A stretch of 64,000 bases of DNA. Source: Bufo bufo. Lineage: Eukaryota > Chordata > Amphibia > Anura > Bufonidae. Below the pieces are notes generated by a model. The model ran no database searches. It was not told the origin of the DNA and saw nothing but the letters and a program-made list of their open reading frames with translations. How positions within the stretch are numbered: the first letter of the stretch is position 1; the number at the start of each line of letters is the position of its first letter. The position numbers and the translations under genes are program-made. The stretch covers positions 36,464,956-36,528,955 of the forward strand of contig NC_053392.1 in the NCBI RefSeq assembly GCF_905171765.1, written 5' to 3'. Shown here in pieces: positions 43,999 through 55,268 of the stretch.

Positions 43999-44524
43999 TG
44001 TCACGGATGGTGTTGCAGAAAACTGGAAGTCACAAATAAATATCAGACTGACTTAATCCCAAACTAAGGAACAAATGGGAAAGCCCTATAAAAGCCGTAG
44101 AGCTCTCCCTTACTGCTCAGCCCATGCAAAGATCTCTATGATAGATAATTGCATGCCCTCGTGCCTCGAATATATGACACCTGAAAACCCTACAATAGTG
44201 AGGGGACACGACCACCGCCTCCCTGCACTTAATACGAGGGAGTCAGGGTCACCTAGATTTAAGCAGCAGAAAAACACAAATAAAGGAAGAGACTTATCTG
44301 AGGAACCAGCAGTTGCAGCTTCTAGCAGAGAGCACAATCCAGGAAGTAGTATAAACCACAAAGTGAGGCAGTATGGGAGGGGATATAAAGGGAGGCAATC
44401 AGCGTGAATAGATGACAGCTGGGAGAAGGAAAAGAGATGACAAAGTGAAAGTAAAACAAAAGAACATCATGTAGGAGGTACAGAAGAACGTCTGTCAGAG
44501 CTTCTTAGAGATCTGCCGGTGACA
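43999..44524 (-). repeat. Chromovirus 5' LTR
   Basis: 526 bp, ends TG...CA on the element strand. TATA box TTTATATC at 44389-44382; predicted start region near 44363. Single-base differences and small length differences from the LTR at 35390 total about 20 by eye. Confidence 0.9.
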
Positions 44525-44529
44525 GGAGT

Positions 44530-45525
44530 AGACACCTCTAAAACCAAGAAAGGTCTCTGGCTCCTTTTGCTTCCTCTTCTGCTGCTGTTGCGGCCTCTTC
44601 ATCCACCTCTGGAGTGACAGTGCCACCTGGCACCCCGCAAACAGAGGATCTGCCAGCAACACCAACACCTGGGTCACCAAGCATCTCCACAATGTCCCAC
44701 GCAAGCGTTCAGCTCTCCATATCCCAAATGCTGGAGAGGAAGAGGACGTACCCCCCTACCCACCGGCGATCCCTAGCCCTGAATGCAGGCATTTCTAAAT
44801 TACTGGCAAATAATGGCAGAGGAAGAGGTCGCCAACGCAGCTGGGGCACCGCCATCACCTCAGAAGGCAGGGTTAGCATGGCCAAAATGTGGAAAAGCTT
44901 TGTCAGCACACCACAACAACCAGCACCACCAGCTTATATGGAACGTCCTAGCAGGAGGCAGCATTTCTCCACCATGGTGGAGCAGTATATGTGCACCCCG
45001 CAAACAGAGGATCTGCCAGCAACACCAACACCTGGGTCACCAAGCATCTCCACAATGTCCCACGCAAGCGTTCAGCTCTCCATATCCCAAATGCTGGAGA
45101 GGAAGAGGACGTACCCCCCTACCCACCGGCGATCCCTAGCCCTGAATGCAGGCATTTCTAAATTACTGGCAAATAATGGCAGAGGAAGAGGTCGCCAACG
45201 CAGCTGGGGCACCGCCATCACCTCAGAAGGCAGGGTTAGCATGGCCAAAATGTGGAAAAGCTTTGTCAGCACACCACAACAACCAGCACCACCAGCTTAT
45301 ATGGAACGTCCTAGCAGGAGGCAGCATTTCTCCACCATGGTGGAGCAGTATATGTGCACATGCGTACACGTACTGAATGACGGGTCTGCCCCCTTCAACT
45401 TCTGGGTCTCCAAATTAGGCACATGGCCTAAGCTTGCCCTTTACGCTTTGGAGGTGCTGGCCTGCCCTGCAGCTGGTGTATTGTCTGAACGTGTGTATTT
45501 CCCAATGTTTTGGGGTGTACCCTAA
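44530..45525 (+). pseudogene. hAT/BED-finger transposase, C-terminal part with tandem duplication
   Basis: Continues the frame of 34400-35389 across the retrotransposon, with an early TAA (44539-44541) and then 303 open codons. It contains the linker TPTPGSPSISTMSHASVQLS, then ERKRTYPPTHRR and, near the end, the hAT dimerisation-type stretch KLALYALEVLACPAAGVLSERVY before a stop at 45523-45525. A 363-bp segment (44630-44992) is repeated head to tail (44993-45355), duplicating 121 codons without shifting frame. Most of the RNase H-like catalytic core of hAT transposases is missing, so this copy is an internally deleted relic. Confidence 0.65.
44630..45355 (+). repeat. Perfect-looking 363-bp tandem duplication
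   Basis: Two head-to-tail copies starting GCACCCCGCAAACAGAGG and ending CAGTATATGT, with GCAC microhomology at the joints. I see no difference between the copies by eye, so the duplication is recent. Confidence 0.88.
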
Positions 45526-45712
45526 TTTAAAAAAATAAAAATAAATTTAAAACCAAAAAGCAGTGTAGGCTACCTCCTCCTCCTCCACCGCCACTTCCAC
45601 CTACACCGCCACATCCACCCCCTCCTCAACCTCCTACTCCATATGGACCTGGTCCTCCTAGATCAAGATTATTATTTTTTATTTTCAGTTATTTTAAGAT
45701 CTTTAACCCCTT
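45526..45712 (+). other. 3' flank of the hAT coding region
   Basis: Proline-coding CCACC/CCTCC-rich stretch (45565-45660), then AT-rich DNA. It ends where the next element inserts at TTAA. The true hAT 3' terminus is missing. Confidence 0.4.
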
Positions 45713-46109
45713 AAGGACTCAGCCCTATTTCACCTTAAGGACTTGGCCATTTTTTGCAAATCTGACCAGTGTCACTTTAAGTGCTGATAACTTTAAAACG
45801 CTTTGACTTATACAGGCCATTCTGAGAGTGTTTTTTCGGCACATATTGTACTTCATGACACTGGTAAAATGAAGTAAAAAAAAATCATTTTTATTTATAA
45901 AAAAATACCAAATTTAAAAATTCCAAGTTTCAAAAACTCTACTTCTATAATACATAGTAATACCTCCAAAAATAGTTATTTTCATGTTTGGATCATTTTG
46001 GGAATGATATTTTATTTTTTGGGGATGTTACAAGGCTTAGAAGTTTAGAAGCAAATCTTGAAATTTTTCCGAAATTTTCAAAAGCCCAATTTTTAGGGAC
46101 CAGTTCAGG

Positions 46110-47400
46110 TCTGAAGTAACTTTGCGAGGCTTACATAATAGAAACCACCCAAAAATTACCCCATTCTATAAATTACACCCCTTGAAGGTATTTAAAACAG
46201 ATTTTACAAACTTTGTTAACCCTTTAGGTGTTCCACAAGAATTAATGGAAAATAGAGATACAATTTCAAAATTTCACTTTTTTGGCAGATTTTCCATTAA
46301 AAATTTTTTTTTCCAGTTACAAAGCAAGGGTTAACAGCCAATCCAAACTCAATATTTATGGCCCTGATTCTGTAGTTTACAGAAACACCCCATATGTGGT
46401 CGTAAACCGCTGTACGGGCACACGGCAGGGCGCAGAAGGAAAGGAATGCCATACGGTTTTTGGAAGTCAGGTTTTGCTGGACTGTTTTTTTTTACATCAT
46501 GTCCCATTTGAAGCCCCCTGGTGCACCCCTAGAGTAGAAACTCCATAAAAGTGACCCCATCTAAGAAACTACACCCCTCAAGGTATTCAAAACAGATTTT
46601 ACAAACATTGTTAACTCTTTAGGTGTTCCACAAGAATTAATGGAAAATAGAGATACAATTTCAAAATGTCACTTTTTTGGCAGATTTTCCATTTTAATAA
46701 TTTTTTTCCGGTTACAAAGCAAGGGTTAACAGCCAAACACAACTCAATATTTATGGCCCTGATTCTGTAGTTTACAGAAACACCCCATATGTGGTCGTAA
46801 ACCGCTGTACGGGCACACGGCAGGGCGCAGAAGGAAAGGAATGCCATGCGGTTTTTGGAAGGCAGGTTTTGCTGGACTGTTTTTTTTTACACCATGTCCC
46901 ATTTGAAGCCCCCCTGATGCAACCCTAGAGTAGAAACTCCATAAAAGTGACCCCATCTAAGAAAATACACCCCTCAAAGTATCCAAAACCGATTTTACAA
47001 ACGTCGTTAACCCTTTAGGTGCTCCACAAGAGTTATTGGCAAATGGAGATGAAATTTCAGAATTTAAATTTTTGGGCAAATTTTCCATTTTAATCCATTT
47101 TTCCCAGTAGCAAAGCAAGGGTTAACAGCCAAACAAAACTCAACATTTATGGCCCTGATTCTGTAGTTTTCAGAAACACCCCATATGTAGTCGTAAACAG
47201 CTGTACGGGCACATGGCAGGGCGCAGAAGGAATGGAATGCCATACGGTTTTTGGAAGGCAGGTTTTGCTGGACAGTTTTTTTTGACACCATGTCCCATTT
47301 GAAGCCCCCCTGATGCACCCCCAGATTAGAAACTCCATAAAAGTGACCCCATCTAAGAAACTACACCCCTCAAGGTATTCAAAACAGATTTTACAAATGT
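46110..47400. repeat. 396-bp tandem repeat, three units
   Basis: CACCCCATATGTGGTCGTAA-type landmarks at 46385, 46781 and 47177 are exactly 396 bp apart. Units also share ACGGGCACACGGCAGGGCGC and CATGTCCCATTTGAAGCCCC. Confidence 0.85.
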
Positions 47401-47439
47401 CGTTAACCCTAGTTGGTACTAGTTTAGGGTACATATGAT

Positions 47440-48660
47440 TTTTGGTTGCTTTATATATACACTTTTTGTGAGGCAAGATAACAAGAAATAGCTGTTTTGG
47501 CACCGTTTTTATTTTTTGTTATTTACAACATTCATCTGACAGGTTAGATCATGTGATACTTTTATAGACCAGGTTGTCACGGATGCGGCGATACCTAATA
47601 TGTATACTTTTTTTTATTTATGTAAGTTTTACACAATGATTTCCTTTTTTAAGCAAAAAAAACATGTTTTAGTGTTTCCATAGTCTGAGAGCCATAATTT
47701 TTTCAGTTTTTGGGCGATTACCTTGGGTAGGGTATGATTTTTGCGGGATGAGATGATGGTTTTATTGGCACTATTTTGGGGTGCGTGTGACTTTTTGAAC
47801 GCTTGCTATTACACTTTTTGTGATGTAAGGTGACAAAAAATGGTTTATTTAGCATAGTTTTTATTTTACATTTTTTACGGTTTCTTTTGAGGGGTTAGAT
47901 CATGTGATATTTTTATAGAGCCGGTCGATACGGACGCGGCGATACCTAATATGTATACTTTTTTAAATTTATGTAAGTTTTACACAATAATATCATTTTT
48001 GAAAAAAAAAATAATCATGTTTTAGTGTCTCCATATTCTGAGAGCCATAGTTTTTTCAGTTTTTGGGCGATTATCCTAGGTAGGGTCTCAAATTTTTGCG
48101 GGATGAGATGACGGTTTGATTGGCACTATTTTGGGGTGCATATGACTTTTTGATCGCTTGGTATTACACTTTTTGTGATGTAAGGTGACAAAAAATGGTT
48201 TATTTAGCACAGTTTTTATTTTTTTATTTTTTACGGTGTTCATCTGAGAAGTTAAGTAATGTGATATTTTTATAGAGCCGGTTGATACGAATACGGCAAT
48301 ACCAAATATGTATACTTTTTTTTTATTTATGTAAGTTTTACACAATAACAGCTTTTTTCAAACAAAAAAAAATTATGTTTTAGTGTCTCCATATTCTGAG
48401 CCATAGTTTTTTAATTTTTTGGGCGATTGTCTCAGGTAGGGGCTCATTTTTTGCGGGATGAGGTGACGGTTATATTGGTACCTTTTTGATCGCTTGCTGT
48501 TGTACTTTTTGTGATGTAAGGTGACAAAAAAATTGTTTATTTAGCACAGTTTTTTTTTTTTTTTTTTTACGGTGTTCATCTGAGGGGTTAGGTCATGTGA
48601 TATGTTTATAGAGCAGGTCGATACAGACGCGGCGATACCCAATATGTATACATTTTTTAT
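47440..48660. repeat. About 355-bp tandem repeat, three to four units
   Basis: GTAAGTTTTACACAATA landmarks at 47622, 47973 and 48331. Units also contain TTTTTGTGATGTAAGGTGAC, CGGGATGAG and GCGGCGATACCTAATATGTA. Confidence 0.85.
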
Positions 48661-48829
48661 TCCCCTATTTTTTACCAATTTTTTTTAACTTTATTTGGGG
48701 AAAATGACGTTTTTGTTTATTTTTACTTGAAACTTTAAATTTTTTGGGGGGAAAACTTTATTTTTTCAACTTTTTTTTCACTTTATTTTTTGTCCCACTT
48801 TGGGACTTGAACTTTTGGGGGTATATTCC

Positions 48830-48903
48830 TTTACAATGCATTTACAATGCGAAAAATTTGAAAAATATCGCAAAAACGAATATTGCCTATGCCGCTCATC
48901 ACT
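48830..48903. mobile_element. Isolated terminus of the TAGTGATGAGCGGC hAT-type family
   Basis: CGAATATTGCCTATGCCGCT followed by CATCACTA is the reverse complement of the TAGTGATGAGCGGC terminus seen at 4454 and 59017. The rest of that element was not found next to it, so this is a truncated remnant at the border with retroviral-type sequence. Confidence 0.55.
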
Positions 48904-49739
48904 ATTCCTTAATAGATGTAAATGATGGTATACTTGATACCTTGAACAGTTGTTATCGCTATGCTCTAGGTATTTATACAGATAGTGTGCCTTTCTTTAT
49001 AGCAAAAGATTACGTTACCACTTTGTTGGCTTCTCAGGAGTAGGTCTTCTGTTCGAGCGGTGTTCCACTCCTAGACCGAATCTCCTAACTCCCCGTGTCA
49101 CAGCCAATGCCTTCCCTGCGTTCAGCGTCGCACGTGGAGTCACACGTGATCAGACTTTTTGCTTGCTCTCCGATGCAGTGCGCTGTTATTTGGTATGCTT
49201 CCAATCTTTATATCAGGGATTCGGATGTTGCATTACTATATCAAGTTGTGGCTGTACCCGGCTTTGTTCTACATTGGAATTTCACATCAGTGTCTGTCTC
49301 CAGTTCAGGAATTCTCTGTGCACCCAGGTCTGGATGCTACACTTTTATGACAAGAATGGTGAGCAAATCCCATTTTTTTTGTTAGTATTTTAAACTGAAT
49401 TCATTGGGGAATAGAAAGAGAAATGAGAAAGGCATCACAGAAAATTCAACCAACTACAGTTAGGAATCTAAGGGCCTTTTTGACTCAGTAATAAGAGGGG
49501 CAACATTCTGCATTAGGGCTGTATCTAAGAAGAGAATAGATTAACGTAGCTATTACAAGGCCAGGAAAGAAGCAAAGCGAGAGGCAGAGGCACAGCTAGG
49601 GTCAGAAGGGAAAGGTACCATGTGAATTGTTGCCATTTAATGACCCACATGACCTGCATAACTCTTTTGAAATAATGAAACAAGAAACTAAAGAACTAGA
49701 CAATATGACAGACAGTTCAATACCTATTGCAGATCTTGA
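48904..49739. other. Unassigned DNA before the second pol remnant
   Basis: No gene recognised. 49097-49345 (TGTCACAGCC to GGATGCTACA) has vaguely LTR-like ends without a target duplication. Frames of up to 99 codons overlap each other in three frames. Confidence 0.35.
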
Positions 49740-51254
49740 GTTTTTGTAGATGGTTCCACAAACAGGGTTCATTGTCACAATCTTACATGAAGTACTACTC
49801 CTAGAACCATTTCCCCCTGGGGTGTCTGTAAAAGAAGTGGAGTTGAAGGTACCATGCATGATAGTGGAAATATAGATTGCTAACATATACACTGACTCCA
49901 GGTAAGCTTTTGGCATAGATCTTGATTATGGAACCATTTGGAAAAGTAGAGACTTTGTTGGATCCTCAGGTCAAAAGGTTGCCCTTAGCAAGATGCAAGG
50001 GCACACAAAAGATACCTCTACTTAAGTCAGAGGAAACTGCAGGGAGGATGAAGCAGCCTTCCCTTGATGGCATTGTATCACTCCAGATCAGCAATAGGGA
50101 AGGTGGATACTGTTCGTTACGGTTAGCCCAAATGCAGAACCTGGCTTCTAACGAAAAAATGAGGGGATAGAAGGAAAAGGGGCGGGAAAGAGGCAAGATA
50201 AAATTTGTGCAGTAGAGGGCTAACTGTACTTGCCCTGAGCCCTATACTGCCTGATGATGCATCAGACACATGGACCCACTGATGCTTAAAAGGAAGCCAT
50301 AGCAAGTTTGATAGGTAATTTTTGGATTTGGATTCAGGAAATAATATTGCAGTTACACACTTTGTTATGGGCTGCTTGATCTGTACATGCCATAACACTG
50401 GAAAGACAATTAAGGTCCCTCCGTGGCATATCCTGAAGCCACCATACCCGTTCCAGTGACTGAAGATGGATTTCATCCACAACTACCAAGGGTGGGTCAG
50501 AATGATGTTGTGCTTGTCTGTGTGGATCTCTTCTCAGGGTGGCCAGAAGCATGGCCTGTCACCAAGGCAAATGCAACTGTGGCCAAGAAGTTCCACTTTG
50601 AAGTGGTACTGTACTGTATGTAGGTATGGTATTTTTGAGACTATAGAAAGTGACAGAGATATGCACTTCACAGCAGCAGCAGTATTACAGGAAATACTAG
50701 GAGCATCGGGGATAGAACAGGCTTTTCACACCCTCTATTACCCACAAAGTAATGGTAGGGGGAGAGATTAAAAAACACACTAAATTTTAAGTTCCAGAAG
50801 GCAATGCCAGAGACTAAAAAACCTGGACTGAATGACTTTTCATTGTTCTCTACTGAGTAGTAACCATCTTAAATAGGAAAACAAGGCTTAACCCCTATTT
50901 GGCCCTTTTTGGAGTGTCCCCAAAATAAGGCTGTATTTTCCAGAGCAAATGCCAATAGTACATTCAGATCTCACATATGTGAAGGCCCTGCAAAAAAATT
51001 TGATACATGTACCTCACAGAGTGTATAGTTCTCTTCCATATCCTGATTCTTTGCCCGGGTCTCATAGCCTAAAGCCAGGAGATTGGGTTATAGTGAAAAG
51101 ACACATTAGGAAGGCTCTCATACTTCACTTTGAAGGCCCCTTTCAAGTTCAACTAGCGCCTCCGTACCTTATTGATGTACTTGTGTCACAAACCAGCAGG
51201 TATGAACCCACTGTGTTACATGACCAACCTACACTAATGGTGTTGTATAAGTGA
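49740..51254 (+). pseudogene. Decayed retroviral pol: RNase H and integrase remnants
   Basis: Plus-strand pieces in different frames: an RNase H end (IYTDSR-like, then DYGTIWKSRDFV, about 49890-49960), an integrase zinc domain part (CLICTCHNTGKTIKVPP, about 50370-50430), catalytic core with VLVCVDLFSGWPEAW (from about 50508) and ESDRDMHF (second acidic site at 50652-50654), and the C-terminal SH3-like part (LKPGDWVIVKRHIRKAL, about 51070-51120) read to 51254. The third catalytic position falls in a frame-disrupted stretch (NGRGRD then stop). The pattern resembles gamma/epsilon-type retroviral pol. No LTR, gag or env recognised nearby. Confidence 0.65.
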
Positions 51255-52066
51255 ACCATTTGTTCATCACAGTACCTCAGATGGTGGCGATAGACTTTCC
51301 TGAGGGGAACACCAGATCGCTACCTCTTGAGGAGGATTGGCACATAAGGCCACTGGTCCAGGCGGACAGGAGTGTACCAGTGTAAGGTACCAGAGGTACA
51401 ATCATAGTCAGCAGGCCGATTCAAACCAGGGAGAGTCGAGGCAGAGCAGGTAAGAATCAAACAGGTAGCGGAGTACATAAACACACACACAGGTAAGGTA
51501 TACAGGAATACAAGCGCAGACAACAGCAACCTTTGCAGGGCACGAGGACCTTTGATACTCAGTCACCTGGGAAGGGGGCTAGATCACTGATATAGGTGCA
51601 AGGAGGTCTAGGATTGGTCAGCACGGTCACATGATCTAACCCATAAATCACAGCAAGTGATGCATGCTGCCCAGTAAGGAAGTGCTAAAGGGAACAGGTT
51701 GGAAAGCATTCTGTGTCCAGGGCTAGAAGGAAACCGTGGAGCAGATTCCAGGAAGGACGATACCAGGAAGGACAGAGCCCAGGACTGCGGTGGTGAATGG
51801 GGAAACACAGGCATCTGATCACCGCCAAACATGGAGCCCGGAACTCTGTGGTAAGCAGGGGAACATCGGCAGTCAGCAAACAGATGTTAAAACTTTTTTT
51901 AGAGATGTGTTTTGTGTATTATCAACAAAATTACTTCAAATAATGATATTCAGGTCTTTTTCTTGAGACCCAAAAATAATTAATTAGAAACAGATCTTAC
52001 TCAACCTAAGCATAATCATCATCCAAGAACAACAGCGGGAGATGCCCAATGTGTGATGGATGGAAC
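51255..52066. other. Unassigned intergenic-like DNA
   Basis: No gene recognised. 51300-51850 has the look of a dispersed repeat (AGCAAGTGATGCATGCTGCC, GGAAGGACGATACCAGGAAG) but no ends could be set. Confidence 0.35.
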
Positions 52067-52959
52067 TAGATATGAGCGAATTTTTCAAAAATTCGATTCG
52101 GCCGGTTCGCAGAATTTTTCTGAAAAATACGGTTAGATCCAAATTTATCTGCAGTGAATTACGTTAAAAAAATGTCTATTTCTGGGCTGCAGAGAGCCTT
52201 TATAGTGATGTAGAACACTGTGCCTTGCAGTAACACGCATAGAGAGTCTGCTGTGGTAGTGAAACAATACTGTGAGTCAGTATGACATGCAGATGACAGG
52301 CGTCGCTCTTAGAATCACTGCACACTTCACTTATTTGGGCAGTCACGGGGCCAAAACTGACCAAATAACTCAAGTATGAACTCAGCCTTACAGGTTGCTG
52401 TTAGCATCAAGAAGAAGCACACTCCTTTTACACTGTCGTCAGCTGATTCCACATAGATGTCTACAGAACCTGTTCTATTAAATGCTTACACAAGTAGAGC
52501 CCCCCGACAGAGTGGAGAGGGTGTCAGCAGTAAGTTTGTGTTGACGTCACTGATTCATTTTCCCCATTCTCTCATCCGTCAGAACAATAACCCACAAAAA
52601 AACGGATCCTGTCTGTGGAGCATCAGCCTTCACTTGGTCATTGCTAATGCCGAGAAAAAAAACAGAAGTCGATCTAAAACAGAGATAACACGTGAATGGT
52701 ATATTTGCATGTCTTCTGTGTTTTGTACCCACTCCTGCTTTTGGCTACCAAATCATAAGCAAATTCTGATGGGACCATACAGGCCTTACAGATGCTACAC
52801 AGAAAGGATCTGTTGTGAGTCTCATGTTTCCTTCCTTCTGACAGATCAGAAGAAGTGTGAAATAAATGATGATAATGTCAGCCAGGCCAAAAGCAAAAAT
52901 AGTGCACCAGTCATGAAGTGGAGAGGGTAGGAACAGCACAAAAAGTCCACAGAGTGGAC

Positions 52960-53310
52960 CTATGACATAGTGGTGAGGTGGAAGCAGCATGAGGAGACCA
53001 TAGAGTGGCCCATCGACAGGGTCTGAAAGTGGAAGCAGTATAAGTAGGCCACAGAGTGGCAGAATGATCAAGTCTGGAGGTGGCAGCAGCATGAGAAAGC
53101 CACAGAGTGGAACAATGATCAAATCTGGAGGTGGCAGCAGTATGAGGAGGCCACTGAGTGGCACAATGAATCTGGATGTGACAGCAGCAGCATCAGTAGG
53201 AAGCCACAGAGTGTCACAATGACAGAGTTTGGAGGTGGCAGCAGCATGAGGAAGCCACAGAATGGAACAATGACAGAGTGTGGAGGTGGCAGCAGCATAA
53301 GTAGGCCTGT
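52960..53310. repeat. 51-bp minisatellite, short allele-like block (about 6-7 units)
   Basis: Units GGAGGTGGCAGCAGCATGAG and AAGCCACAGAGTGGAACAAT match the large array at 25650-28460 but with only a tenth of the copies. Some units have a few added or lost bases. Confidence 0.85.
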
Positions 53311-54480
53311 TACTGAAATAGGCCCCTATACGCTTTCACCAGGTAAAAATTAAGCAGTGAAGGGCGTATGGATTTTTCTTTCTGTTACTGAAATAGGCCA
53401 GCAAACGCTTTCAACCGGTAAAAATTAAGCAGTGAGGTGCGTATATATTTCTCTTTTGGCTAAAGAAAAATGCCCCTATACGATTTTACCAGGAAAAATT
53501 AAGCAGTGAAGTGTGTATAGATTTTTCTTTTTGTTACAGAAAAGTGCCCTAATACACTTTCACCAGGTAAAAAATAAGCTGTGAAGTGCGTATAGATTTT
53601 TCTTGTGGTTAATGAAATACGCCCCTATACGATTTCACCAGAAATCACTGCAACAGTGAGGTATATATATATTTTTTTTAATGAAATACGCCCCTATACG
53701 CTTTCACTGGAAAAAAACAGTGAAGTGCGTATCTAATTTTTTTTGTAGGACTGAAATACACCCCTATAAGCTTTCAACAGAAATCACTGCAACGGTGCAG
53801 TGCGTATATATTTTTCTTTTTTTAATGAAATATGCCCCTATAACTTAACTGGAAAAAACTTAAACAGTGTACTGCGTATATATTTTTCTTGTAGGTCTGA
53901 AATATGCCCCTATGTGCTTTCACCAGAAAGACCTGCAACAGAGCAGTGCATAGATATTTTTTTCTTTTTAACTGAAATACACCCCTATACACTTTCACCA
54001 GAAAAAAACGTAAACAGTGAAGTGCGTATATATTTTTAGTTTTTTCCTGAAATACGCCCCTGTACTCTTGTAACAGAAATCACTGCAACAGTGCAGTGCG
54101 TATATATTTTTTTTTTTTTCCCCGGAAATACTCCCCTATACACTTTTACCAGAAATAACGTAAACAGTGAAGTGCGTATATATTTTTCTTGTAGGACTGA
54201 AATGCGTCTCTATGCGCCTTCAACAGAAATCACTGCAACAGTGCAGTGCATATATATTTTTCTTTTTTTCCCCGGAAATACTCCCCTATACACTTTTACC
54301 AGAAATAACGTAAACAGTGAAGTGCGTATATATTTTTCTTGTAGGACTGAAATGCGTCTCTATGCGCCTTCAACAGAAATCACTGCAACAGTGCAGTGCG
54401 TATATATATTGTTATTTTTTTAATGAATTACGCCCCTATACGCTTTAACAAGAAAAACCTGCAGCAGTGAAGTGCTTATA
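53310..54480. repeat. About 75-bp minisatellite, roughly 15 units
   Basis: Units contain GTGAAGTGCGTATATATTTT and GAAATACGCCCCTATACGCT, TTTCACCAG. Period about 70-77 bp. A 150-bp dimer repeats almost exactly at 54091-54240 and 54241-54390. Confidence 0.88.
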
Positions 54481-55097
54481 AATTTTTGTTTTTCCACAGA
54501 TAAAGGCCACTAAAGGCTTTTCAACATAGCACTTGTACCCCAACAACAAATAGCTGGAATGACAGAGCTGTATACTGGCTATTTGGATCCACAAATAATC
54601 TTTGCCTGCACTTGCAAATCGCTTTCCTATCACTGTCTCTTGTGCTTTCTAACGTCTCTGCCTTCACTCAGATGCTGTGAAATGATTCCTCCCTATCCTT
54701 TCCCTGCACCTATAAATCATTTTTTATTTCTTTTTTTTCCACAATAAGGTTTTTCCAATCGCTGTCCCTAGCGCCTTCTTACGTCTGTCCCTGCACTCTG
54801 AATGCTGGAAAATGTCTGAATCCAAGATGGCCACGGTATTTATAGGGCTGTGACATCACAGTGCTGGCTGACTGCTGATTGGCTGCATGCATGCTTGTCA
54901 ATCTGGGTGATCCTGCCTTCCCAGAGTTGCTTGCCCCATGTCCTCAGTCCTCACAATTGAAGCTGCCATTTTAGGAAAATGCGATTTGTTACCACGAAGC
55001 GCAATGAAATTCGCATTCGTTGCAAATCAAATTTTTTTCTGAAATTTGGAACGAATTTCACTTCGCCAGCTTCGATTCGCTCATCTCTAGAGGGAAC

Positions 55098-55268
55098 CAG
55101 AACATTATCAATATTCGTATGCATTGTGAACACCCCTGATTATCATTGCTCAGCTAGTGGTAGGGATAATTAGGGCAAGGCAAGGTCCCAAAGGTCACAG
55201 AGTCCCACCATCAGGGGTGGTTGGGATGATAGGAATAGAGTAAAAGAGATGCAGGGATAGGGATAGGA
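55098..55268. other. Unassigned short stretch
   Basis: Nothing recognised between two mobile elements. Confidence 0.4.

Larger units (their letters stand above)
35390..44524 (-). mobile_element. Sushi-type chromovirus (Ty3/gypsy LTR retrotransposon)
   Basis: Two LTRs (35390-35918 and 43999-44524) enclose gag and pol on the minus strand; target flanks GGAAT (35385-35389) and GGAGT (44525-44529) form a 5-bp duplication with one mismatch. Removing the piggyBac insertion (38475-42333 plus one TTAA) leaves about 5.27 kb, a normal size. The pol order, RNase H before integrase and a C-terminal chromodomain, places it among vertebrate chromoviruses. By eye the LTRs differ at about 20 positions, so the insertion is not very old. 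Several stops and frameshifts disable it. Confidence 0.92.
45713..48829. mobile_element. TTAA-type non-autonomous element (TTAACCCCTTAAGGACTC) with two arrays
   Basis: The left end TTAACCCCTTAAGGACTC suggests a piggyBac-type derivative. Inside are three units of a 396-bp repeat and over three units of a 355-bp repeat. No transposase. The right end is not visible; at 48830 the sequence changes to a hAT terminus. The frames in it are repeat artefacts. Confidence 0.45.
52067..55089. mobile_element. Complete non-autonomous hAT-type element with internal minisatellites
   Basis: Ends TAGATATGAGCGAAT and (complement) TAGAGATGAGCGAAT, flanked by GATGGAAC (52059-52066) and GAGGGAAC (55090-55097), an 8-bp duplication with one mismatch. 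Length 3023 bp. It contains a leader shared with 23870-24620, a short 51-bp minisatellite (about 52960-53310), a 75-bp minisatellite (53310-54480), and an AT-rich right part with TATTTATAGGGCTGTGACAT. No transposase. Confidence 0.85.

Noticed and set aside
44783..45376. Alternative-frame peptides MQAFLNYWQIMAEEEVANAAG and its repeat
   Set aside because: Frame-shifted shadow of the duplicated hAT segment.
49097..49345. Possible small LTR (TGTCACAGCC to GGATGCTACA)
   Set aside because: No matching flanks and no TATA or polyadenylation arrangement that convinces.
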